Assembly: GCA_003135575.1 (NCBI GenBank)
Contig: PLCG01000035.1
Location: 33,685-45,242 of the forward strand
Source of the DNA: Nitrososphaerota archaeon
GTDB taxonomy: Archaea; Thermoproteota; Nitrososphaeria; Nitrososphaerales; Gagatemarchaeaceae
Direction of reading: 5' to 3'
DNA length: 11,558 bases
In this document: positions 6,290 through 11,558 of the stretch, in pieces
How the letters are laid out: each line of letters starts with the position of its first letter
Position numbering within the stretch: the stretch's first letter is position 1
The notes under the pieces: model-generated
Seen by the model: the letters and a program-made list of their open reading frames with translations, nothing else
What the model was told of the DNA's origin: nothing
The model's database searches: none
Made by a program: the position numbers and the translations under genes

Positions 6290-6308
6290 GCGCCTCGATG
6301 TAAAAGTA

Positions 6309-6713
6309 TTGTCCGATTCTGAACTTGATAAAATCCTTGAAGAGAAAGCGAGGAGATTGGCTTCTGAGAGTTCTCACCAGGCTTCGCATGGGCACGTTTT
6401 GGAGTTGACCGAGGCAAACTTCGACAAGGTGGTCAACAACGGGAAGGTCACCTTCGTCGACTTTTGGGCCGTGTGGTGCGGCCCGTGCAAGACGATGGAG
6501 CCCGTGGTCGAGCGCCTCGCCTCAAAGTTCGCTGGGAGCGTGAACTTCGGAAAGCTCAACGTCGACGAGCACTCCGCGATCGCCACGAGGTACGAGGTCC
6601 AGTCCATCCCCACCTTCATGGTGTTCCGGAACGGGACCCCCGTCGACGCAATCGTGGGGACCATGCCAGAGGCAGCCCTCGAGCAGCGCATAAGGAAGGC
6701 CGCGGGCGGCTAG
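6309..6713 (+). CDS. trxA: Thioredoxin
   Basis: This small cytosolic dithiol-disulfide oxidoreductase would have 134 residues from the chosen start. It has the thioredoxin fold with FVDFWAVWCGPCKTMEP, the redox pair being C57 and C60, the buried aspartate D51, and the cis-proline loop SIPTFMVF (P101). A helical, charged extension of about 28 residues precedes the fold. The longest frame begins with ATG at 6234, but that lies upstream of the TATA element and inside the Nudix coding region. The TTG at 6309, 28 bp from the TATA centre, is preferred. It is divergent from the Nudix gene and tail-to-tail (11-bp gap) with the phosphoesterase gene. The reductase partner is not in this window. Confidence 0.96.
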   Translation: MSDSELDKILEEKARRLASESSHQASHGHVLELTEANFDKVVNNGKVTFVDFWAVWCGPCKTMEPVVERLASKFAGSVNFGKLNVDEHSAIATRYEVQSIPTFMVFRNGTPVDAIVGTMPEAALEQRIRKAAGG

Positions 6714-6724
6714 GCTTCCCTAGC

Positions 6725-7492
6725 TCATCCGACTCTCGTGCCGTCCAGCAAGAAGATGTCGGCATCGGTGAGCCTAAACGCCCTTGACGAGAGGATTGGC
6801 CCAAAGTCGAACCCACCCTTCGCGTTGATTGCCTGCCCGCCGACGAGGTTGTTGAAGGGTGGCATCACGATGAGCTTGCCCTCTCCACGTTTGACGGGAT
6901 GATGCCCCGCCTTCACGAGCATGTCCGTCACGTCGTAGGGAGCGAAGAGCCAAACCGCTTCCTTGCTCCTTCCGCCGAACGTGTCCCTCATTTCGTATCG
7001 GAAGTGCGAGTGCCCCATCACGATGGTCCTGGATGCGATGACATCTTGCGACGGCCATGAGTGCCCGTGCGCGATGCCCACTTTTTGCCTGTGCCCTATC
7101 ACAGTGCCCTCCGCGGGGTGAAGCTTGACCCGGTTTGGTAGAAGCGATTTGATCGCCCCGTCGTGGTTCCCCGGGACTATCTCGACCGCAGGGAAGATGT
7201 CGAGCAGGGTGTCAAAGAACCAAGGTATGATGCCCCAGTCGATGTCCTCGACCTTCCCTATCGAGTGCTTGACGTCGCCTACGACGATGGCCCTGTTGAG
7301 CTTGTTCTTCTCCGCTATCGAGTTCATCCTGTCGAGCATCTTCTGCGAGTAGGGCGGGATCCTGAAACCCTTGCGGGCCATCTCTTTCTCCAGCCCCAAG
7401 TGGAGGTCGGAGACGAGAAGCGTCGCATCGTCTCCATCCCTGTGGATGAGCGCGGACTCGTTTGGGACTACCTTTAGCAAGCGAAATCGCAT
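6725..7492 (-). CDS. Archaeal metallophosphoesterase, SbcD-related family
   Basis: The protein has 255 residues. The calcineurin-like metallophosphoesterase motifs occur in order: DLHLG (29-33), GDVKH (72-76), GNHDG (108-112), HGHSWP (142-147) and GHSH (160-163). These supply the ligands for a two-metal centre. The length and the motif forms fit the archaeal putative phosphoesterase group distantly related to SbcD/Mre11 (TIGR00024 type), which lacks the Mre11 capping domain. The substrate is unknown and nuclease activity is only a possibility. The start is ATG at 7492. A TATA-like CTTTAAT complement (7508-7514) lies only about 19 bp upstream, so the start could be slightly downstream or the gene may share the transcript of the unknown gene 57 bp upstream. 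Confidence 0.9.
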   Translation of the reverse strand: MRFRLLKVVPNESALIHRDGDDATLLVSDLHLGLEKEMARKGFRIPPYSQKMLDRMNSIAEKNKLNRAIVVGDVKHSIGKVEDIDWGIIPWFFDTLLDIFPAVEIVPGNHDGAIKSLLPNRVKLHPAEGTVIGHRQKVGIAHGHSWPSQDVIASRTIVMGHSHFRYEMRDTFGGRSKEAVWLFAPYDVTDMLVKAGHHPVKRGEGKLIVMPPFNNLVGGQAINAKGGFDFGPILSSRAFRLTDADIFLLDGTRVG

Positions 7493-7549
7493 CCTGAGTT
7501 ACCGGAACTTTAATCCTTGCCCGGTGGTCGGAAGGGTCTGAGGCCCAGG

Positions 7550-8257
7550 CTAGCTTATCAGCGGAAGAATCTCATTTTTAACGTATCCCTTGAAGTCGGG
7601 AAGCTCGGTCCGGCTGAAGACGGTCACGACGCAGTTCCTCGTCACGCCGACGACGTAGCCGTACTTCTGGGACTTCACCACCGCATACCAGATCTTGCCG
7701 TGGGTGAGATACTCGTTGTAGAGGTTGGTGGTCCCGAGCCCCTCCCCGTAGAGCGATAGCTTCGAGATGTTGGGGAGGTCGATGTCGTCGAAGAAGAGGA
7801 TCTTGGTCATCTCGAAGTTCTCCTCGTGGAACCTCTTCAATGTCTCAGGCGCGATCCTTCCCTCCACGATTTGGCCGAGGCTCATGAAGAGGGCCTTGCT
7901 CATCTCGTTGGCGATGTTGTTCGCTCGGCTCTTCTTGTCGAAGATGCTGAGGAACAAGTTGTTCCCGAATAGGTCGAACGCAAACGGCGCCTCGTAGGTG
8001 CGGACCATGGAGACGGACTTGCCGTGCTGGTTCACCTGGAAGACGGTGTCAAACGAGAAAGTCCCCTGGAGTGACTCTTTCGAGATGTCGAGGTCGGTGA
8101 TCTCCGACAGGAGGTTGAAGGTGTCACCCTCGATCCTCATCTCCTGCTCGAGCTTGAAGTCCTTCAGCTTGGAGGCCAGGAGCGGCAGGTTCCTCTCCTC
8201 CTTTACCACGAAGACCTTAGCCGCAAGAACCAAGACGGAGGGAGGCCTTTCAAGCAT
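7550..8257 (-). CDS. Conserved-looking protein of unknown function, divergent from the SMC-like gene
   Basis: I do not recognise this 235-residue protein. It has mixed alpha/beta character, no signal peptide, no clear membrane segment and no metal or nucleotide motif. The C-terminal half is rich in aromatic residues and looks like a compact beta-rich domain (for example GKIWYAVVKSQKYGYVVGV, then NCVVTVFSR). The middle has FGNNLFLSIFDKKSRANNIA. Third codon positions favour G/C as in neighbouring genes, so it looks native and expressed. ATG at 8257 is chosen. An in-frame TTG two codons earlier (8263) is also possible. A TATA box (8321-8329) predicts a leader of about 40 nt. Its head-to-head placement with the SMC-like ATPase and its position upstream of the phosphoesterase hint at DNA-related work, but that is inference only. 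Confidence 0.85.
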   Translation of the reverse strand: MLERPPSVLVLAAKVFVVKEERNLPLLASKLKDFKLEQEMRIEGDTFNLLSEITDLDISKESLQGTFSFDTVFQVNQHGKSVSMVRTYEAPFAFDLFGNNLFLSIFDKKSRANNIANEMSKALFMSLGQIVEGRIAPETLKRFHEENFEMTKILFFDDIDLPNISKLSLYGEGLGTTNLYNEYLTHGKIWYAVVKSQKYGYVVGVTRNCVVTVFSRTELPDFKGYVKNEILPLIS

Positions 8258-8320
8258 ATTCAAAAGGTCATCGCAGGCGCTCGCCGTCAGGGCGACATCT
8301 GCCCGTCGGTTTTTCGGCCG

Positions 8321-8329
8321 TTTTTATAC
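8321..8329 (-). promoter_or_regulatory. TATA box for the unknown 235-residue protein gene
   Basis: The minus strand reads GGTATAAAAAC. It lies about 65 bp upstream of the ATG at 8257, predicting a leader of about 40 nt. Confidence 0.5.
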
Positions 8330-8336
8330 CACAGGG

Positions 8337-8345
8337 CTCAAATAC
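8337..8345 (+). promoter_or_regulatory. Probable TATA box for the SMC-like gene
   Basis: CTCAAATAC resembles the TFB-gene box (CTTAAATAG). Its centre is 34 bp before the TTG at 8375, the same spacing as at the thermosome, ACT and RAM genes. Confidence 0.4.
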
Positions 8346-8374
8346 TATCGGGCTTTTGGGAAGTTTAGCGTATT

Positions 8375-10408
8375 TTGTCAGGACCTTTTGAGGAGATGTC
8401 GACAGAGCAAGAGAGGGCGTTTTCTCCGCCCATCAAGGAGATTATCCTTGAGAACTTCATGAGCTACGAATATGCCCGGATACCGCTCAACCAGGGCCTA
8501 AACCTCATTGTCGGGCCAAACGGCGCGGGCAAATCGTCGATCCTCCTCGCAATCTCTGTCGCCTTCGGGCAGGCGTACACAGAGCGCTCGAGGAAGCTCA
8601 GCGACCTGATCAGAAGAGGGAAGGACATCGCCAGGGTCTCGCTGATATTCGACAACAGGGCCAGGGAAGGAAGGCGACCCATCCCCTACTCAAAGGCGGA
8701 CACCTTCATGCTCTCCCGCTACCTCCGCAAGGACGGCTCATACTGGTATGAGGCCGACTACAAGGAAATCGATAAGAGCGAGGTCGTCAGACTCCTCCGC
8801 GAGTTCGGGATTAACCCCGACAACCTCCTCATCATCATGCACCAGGGCATGATCGAGGAGCTGGGAGCGATCTCCCAAGAGCACCGCCTCGTCATGGTCG
8901 AGGAGGCCGTCGGCTTCCGCGAATACAGGGAGAGGATCCTCACCGCGGAGGCAGACCTCAACAGCATGGTCAGCGAGGAGGGCTCGCTTTCCCAGCTCAT
9001 CGACAACGCGAACCAGACGATAGAGTATTGGAAGCAGATCTACGACAGATACCTTGAGAAGAAGAGGCTCGAAGAACATAGGGTGCTGCTCGAGCGGGAG
9101 CTGCTATGGGCCCAGGAGGGAAAGCTCTCGCGCTCGCTAGCGTCGATCACGGAGAGGCTCGAGGGCAAGCGCGAGTCCCTCGCCGACCTGAGGGAGCAAC
9201 AGAAGAAGGCGGGGAGCGAGGCCGACGAGCACCGCAAGTCACTCGGCGAGAGGCAGGTCGAGGTCAGCAAGCTATACGGGGCGCTCATCCGGGCGGAGAG
9301 GGAGCGCGCAGGCCGCGAAGCCACGCGCGACGCGATGAAGGAGCTGAAGGAGGAACTCCAGACCCTGAAGGGCGACCTCGAGGAGCTGCTCAACGGCGCG
9401 GCGGTCGACTCTCGCAAGTCGAAGCGCATGAAGGAGTTCATCGAGTTCACGACGAAGAAATCTGCCGGCGACTCGGAGGAGGCGGGCCGCAAGAAGACGG
9501 AGCTGGACAGGGAGGTCGCATCCCTGCAAGCAGAGGTGGGGAGCGTTGAAAGCGCGATTAGGAAGGTCACCGACGATTACATCGCCCAGCGGGTGAGGTT
9601 CGAGGTGCTGGAATATCGGACGAAGGTCACAGAGTCGGAGATAAAGGACCTCGAGAGGTCCGAGAGGGAGATTCGGGGAGAGCTCGACGCGATAAAGCCC
9701 GACCTCGAAAAGGCGGGAGAAAGGATAATGACGCAGAGGGCCCCCTACGAGGTCTCAGAGGAGATGAAGCTCGTCTCCGCCCAACTGCAGAAGCTCCAAG
9801 ACTTGCCCGACGACGCAGAGAAGATCTACAGGGACTACACCGGGAACCTCGAGGGCCTGAAGGGCAAGCTCCAGGAGCTCCAGGACAACAAGAAGCTGAT
9901 GCTAAAGGAGCTTGAGGAGAGGAAGAAGGCCTGGAAGAACGCGGTGCAAAGCCTCATCGACGAGGTCGCGCCCATCTACCAGCAGGTGCTCTCCACAGTC
10001 GGTGCGACGGGGGCGATTAGGCTTGACGAGGGGGACGCAGTCGCAGAGGCGGGGCTTCAGCTTCTCGTCGGCTTCAAGGGAGCGGAGCCAGCGATCCTCG
10101 ACCCGTATACCCAGAGCGGGGGCGAGAGGTCCGTCGCGCTGGTTGCGTTCATGCTATCGCTGCAGAGCAGGATAATCTCGCCTCTCCGGGCCATGGACGA
10201 GTTCGACATCCACATGGACCCGCGCAATAGGGAGGGGATCTTCAAGATGATCCTCGCCCAGGGCAAGCGCAACCCCAACTCGCAACACATCGTCATCACA
10301 CCGTCAATCATCACGGTCGCGGACAGGACCGCGCACGTGATCACCGTCCAGTCGGTCCACGGCTCTTCACTAGTGAAGGAGTATGCCAGCACAAGCGCAA
10401 GAAGATAG
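8375..10408 (+). CDS. SMC5/6-like ABC-type ATPase, compact, cysteine-free, no zinc hook
   Basis: The protein has 677 residues. The N-terminal head has IKEIILENFMSYEYARIPLN then Walker A GPNGAGKSS (47-55), and LSDLIRRGKDIARVSLIFDN (75-94), a layout much like SMC6. Q-loop: MHQG (155-158). Two charged coiled-coil arms (about 185-340 and 370-530) are joined by a turn region of roughly 30 residues instead of the normal SMC hinge. The C-terminal head has signature QSGGERS (580-586), Walker B PLRAMDEFD (603-611), D-loop MDPRN (614-618), and HIVITPS (638-644) where SMC5/6 proteins also carry a TP. There is no cysteine at all, so no Rad50-type CxxC hook. It probably binds DNA as a dimer for chromosome maintenance or repair (inference). 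Start: TTG 8375 fits the TATA spacing. ATG 8396 is the alternative. Confidence 0.9.
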   Translation: MSGPFEEMSTEQERAFSPPIKEIILENFMSYEYARIPLNQGLNLIVGPNGAGKSSILLAISVAFGQAYTERSRKLSDLIRRGKDIARVSLIFDNRAREGRRPIPYSKADTFMLSRYLRKDGSYWYEADYKEIDKSEVVRLLREFGINPDNLLIIMHQGMIEELGAISQEHRLVMVEEAVGFREYRERILTAEADLNSMVSEEGSLSQLIDNANQTIEYWKQIYDRYLEKKRLEEHRVLLERELLWAQEGKLSRSLASITERLEGKRESLADLREQQKKAGSEADEHRKSLGERQVEVSKLYGALIRAERERAGREATRDAMKELKEELQTLKGDLEELLNGAAVDSRKSKRMKEFIEFTTKKSAGDSEEAGRKKTELDREVASLQAEVGSVESAIRKVTDDYIAQRVRFEVLEYRTKVTESEIKDLERSEREIRGELDAIKPDLEKAGERIMTQRAPYEVSEEMKLVSAQLQKLQDLPDDAEKIYRDYTGNLEGLKGKLQELQDNKKLMLKELEERKKAWKNAVQSLIDEVAPIYQQVLSTVGATGAIRLDEGDAVAEAGLQLLVGFKGAEPAILDPYTQSGGERSVALVAFMLSLQSRIISPLRAMDEFDIHMDPRNREGIFKMILAQGKRNPNSQHIVITPSIITVADRTAHVITVQSVHGSSLVKEYASTSARR

Positions 10409-10466
10409 GGAACGCGACAAGAAGCTCGAGGACATCCTGAGGCTTATCGAGCTCTGCCACGACTGA
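10383..10466 (+). CDS. Possible 27-residue small protein overlapping the end of the SMC-like gene
   Basis: ATG at 10383 lies inside the last codons of the SMC-like gene in another frame and runs to TGA at 10464-10466. The product (starting MPAQAQEDRERDKK, then LEDILRLIELCHD) would be a charged helix with an amphipathic LEDILRLIEL segment. After the overlap nearly every codon ends in G or C, as in real genes here, although no other gene occupies this stretch. The overlap permits translational coupling to the ATPase. It could instead be a former C-terminal extension of the ATPase lost by frameshift, or chance. Confidence 0.4.
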   Translation: MPAQAQEDRERDKKLEDILRLIELCHD

Positions 10467-10473
10467 CCATCGA

Positions 10474-10490
10474 AATCTTTTCTCGTTAGG
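10474..10490 (+). terminator. Possible T-rich terminator after the SMC-like gene
   Basis: AATCTTTTCTCGTT follows the small-ORF stop by about 8 bp. A short T-tract alone can stop archaeal polymerase, but no hairpin is evident. Confidence 0.25.
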
Positions 10491-10570
10491 TCGCATTGTC
10501 ACTCCATCGCGAGTTTTCGGAACACAGTTGCCGCCGTTCATGGAACTTACCTATGATTGGTATCTTAGGT

Positions 10571-10610
10571 GAGGAATTCTCTTTAAGCTAGCAACATACT
10601 TTGCCGCATG
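10571..10610 (+). promoter_or_regulatory. Promoter/start module, copy 1
   Basis: GAGGAATTCTCTTTAAGCT (10571-10589) contains a TATA-like CTTTAAG, and an ATG follows at 10608, 37 bp from the module start. This spacing suits a leaderless start. It closely matches copy 2 at 10686. Confidence 0.45.
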
Positions 10611-10832
10611 AAAGCGACGGGGTCAGCTATCAATAGGATGACCTTGACAGATAAGCGTTACTCATCTCAGATGAGCATTTCAGATGAGCAATTCTCTATA
10701 AGCTCAACCCGTCCTTTCTCCATGTGGCTTCGAAAACAAACCTTTCCGGCTGGGTTCTACCTGCCGTTCGACGAGCAAGACCGAATAGGGTTTCCGCACG
10801 GCTCTTCGTGTGGAGTGTCCCGAGGTGGATGA
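10608..10832 (+). CDS. Doubtful small ORF (74 codons, or 36 from ATG 10722)
   Basis: The frame starts at ATG 10608 right after a TATA-like element and ends with TGA at 10830-10832. It is in the same frame as the following acidic ORF, separated from it by only TGA GGG. The peptide matches no family I know, and third codon positions lack the G/C bias of the other genes. Its first half is crossed by short repeats and by a second promoter-like module, which argues that at least that half is regulatory DNA. ATG 10722, 23 bp after the second TATA-like element, would give 36 residues. It may be a leader peptide, a relic of a longer N-terminus, or not coding. Confidence 0.2.
   Translation: MKATGSAINRMTLTDKRYSSQMSISDEQFSISSTRPFSMWLRKQTFPAGFYLPFDEQDRIGFPHGSSCGVSRGG
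10661..10692 (+). repeat. Tandem 13-bp repeat with an overlapping inverted repeat
   Basis: TCAGATGAGCATT (10667-10679) is followed at once by TCAGATGAGCAAT (10680-10692). The first copy overlaps an inverted repeat, CTCATC (10661-10666) and GATGAG (10670-10675) with a 3-nt spacer. The cluster lies just upstream of the second TATA-like element, where an activator or repressor could bind. Confidence 0.5.
10686..10724 (+). promoter_or_regulatory. Promoter/start module, copy 2
   Basis: GAGCAATTCTCTATAAGCT (10686-10704) differs from copy 1 at two positions out of 19 and contains a better TATA sequence (CTATAAG). An ATG follows at 10722, 36 bp from the module start, against 37 in copy 1. This is the likeliest promoter for the downstream acidic ORF, with a leader of about 110 nt if that ORF starts at 10836. 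Confidence 0.5.
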
Positions 10833-10835
10833 GGG

Positions 10836-11558
10836 ATGGAAGGCGAAGCTGACCGCAAGGGTGACGGGGGCTCGCCCGAAGGGCAATCCGACGGTCTCGA
10901 TGAATATAGAGCCGAAGTCAAAGAAAGGTATCCTGATTCCGCCGAACATGACGGAAGAAAGACTCAACGCGAGTCTGGACAGATTAACGAGGTTGATGAG
11001 GGTGGTTCGGGTACCAAAAAACTCGAGGCGGAGCAGAATCCGGAGCGCGCCAACCAATCCGTGGATGCTGAAGGACGGCCTGCATCTCGTGCGGAGCTTC
11101 GGCCAGACTCTGGAGATGAGCATGCGGAGATTACCGTAGAGCATAGTGAGTCGAGTGCGGAACCAGAGAGTCAGAACGGCCTAGAGCAATTCAGAGACGA
11201 TATCAGAGAGAAGTATCCGCAAGGCGAAGTGAGTGAAAGCGATGCGCACCATGAGTCAGAGCGAAACTCCTTAGCCAAAGGCGAAAGCACGAGTGGCTCG
11301 AACTCACACGCTGGAGGGAGCGACTATGAGGAGAAGGGCGAAAGGACCAGTGAAGAGGCCTATTCGAGCGCGGCAGACGTCGCACCTCACGACGGCATAC
11401 AAGACGGAATCAAAGGGGAGGACGGTAGGGCACCCGCCGCTGGGGAAAACGACCTCGGAACGACTGCTTCTCAGCTGGAAGAGTCTCGCATAGAGGCGCA
11501 TGATGGAAAGGCGGAGAAATGGCCCGCGGAGGACACCAGAGGGTGGGAGGTCCATGAC
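10836..11558 (+). CDS. Acidic, probably disordered repeat protein, 5' part only (runs off the window)
   Basis: The frame from ATG 10836 stays open for 241 codons to the window edge. The product is very hydrophilic, rich in Glu, Asp, Ser and Gly, with no hydrophobic segment, so probably disordered. A motif occurs twice, 95 residues apart: GLDEYRAEVKERYP (20-33) and GLEQFRDDIREKYP (115-128). The changes are conservative (D/E, Y/F, V/I, K/R), which supports this frame being the translated one. G/C at third positions is near 50% over the first 68 codons by hand count, clearly lower than in neighbouring genes, suggesting a different origin or weak constraint. A TGA stands two codons before the ATG. 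I do not recognise the family. The functional domain may lie beyond the window. Confidence 0.65.
   Translation, partial: MEGEADRKGDGGSPEGQSDGLDEYRAEVKERYPDSAEHDGRKTQRESGQINEVDEGGSGTKKLEAEQNPERANQSVDAEGRPASRAELRPDSGDEHAEITVEHSESSAEPESQNGLEQFRDDIREKYPQGEVSESDAHHESERNSLAKGESTSGSNSHAGGSDYEEKGERTSEEAYSSAADVAPHDGIQDGIKGEDGRAPAAGENDLGTTASQLEESRIEAHDGKAEKWPAEDTRGWEVHD

Noticed and set aside
6234..6308. N-terminal extension of thioredoxin from ATG 6234
   Set aside because: It overlaps the Nudix gene start and contains the shared TATA palindrome. TTG 6309 fits a leaderless start and normal length.
6725..10408. Mre11-Rad50 pair formed by the phosphoesterase and the SMC-like ATPase
   Set aside because: The phosphoesterase is the shorter SbcD-related archaeal type, the ATPase has no zinc hook and SMC5/6-like motifs, and the genes are on opposite strands in separate transcripts.
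10810..11139. Alternative 109-codon plus-strand frame (GTG start) overlapping the acidic ORF
   Set aside because: Its third positions are GC-rich, which briefly made it attractive, but it stops at 11142 while the acidic frame stays open to the edge. The conservative repeat exists only in the acidic frame. Not fully excluded.
10704..11144. 146-codon minus-strand frame
   Set aside because: Antisense to the acidic ORF. The product is implausible, and its openness follows from the Glu/Asp-rich codons on the other strand.
1..11558. CRISPR array, insertion sequence or tRNA/rRNA gene
   Set aside because: No regularly spaced repeats, transposase-like frame, terminal inverted repeats or conserved RNA signatures were seen.

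Overview
The window is archaeal chromosome. The gene set is archaeal: a group II chaperonin (thermosome), transcription factor B, a stand-alone TRAM protein, a tandem RAM (Lrp/AsnC-type) protein, an archaeal SbcD-like phosphoesterase and a CPBP membrane protease. TATA-type elements lie about 28-35 bp upstream of many starts, so transcripts are probably leaderless or nearly so. GC content is fairly high, with strong G/C preference at third codon positions. Several starts appear to be TTG. The mix of TFB, TRAM and double-RAM genes suggests the Nitrososphaerota (Thaumarchaeota) or a nearby lineage, but this placement is an inference.

Layout. Positions 1-42 hold a possible 3' end of a gene entering from the left. 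A thermosome gene (94-1755, minus) diverges from an ACT-domain regulator gene (1850-2548, plus). The latter is followed by an SD-preceded CPBP intramembrane protease gene (2617-3393, plus). A double-RAM gene (3442-3981, minus) has a perfect 14-bp palindrome between its TATA box and start. It diverges from a glycine-rich TRAM gene (4138-4473, plus), which ends in a hairpin plus T-tract. Next come a TFB gene whose N-terminal zinc ribbon has no proper start in frame (4787-5644, plus) and, stop-to-stop with it, a NudL-type Nudix hydrolase gene (5645-6253, minus). The Nudix gene shares a perfectly symmetric TATA palindrome with a thioredoxin gene (6309-6713, plus). A metallophosphoesterase gene (6725-7492, minus) lies downstream of an unrecognised gene (7550-8257, minus). 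That gene diverges from a compact, cysteine-free SMC5/6-like ATPase gene (8375-10408, plus). A possible 27-residue ORF overlaps the 3' end of the ATPase gene.

The right end (about 10470-11558) differs in character. It has lower third-position GC, a duplicated promoter/start module with short tandem and inverted repeats, and an acidic, probably disordered reading frame (10836 to the window end) that stays open to the edge. That frame carries a repeated motif 95 residues apart.

Most of the window is housekeeping: protein folding, basal transcription, RNA binding, redox, nucleotide hygiene and chromosome maintenance. The points most worth a second look are the SMC5/6-like ATPase with its divergent unknown neighbour, the broken TFB N-terminus, the symmetric bidirectional promoter, and the repeat-bearing acidic ORF at the right edge.
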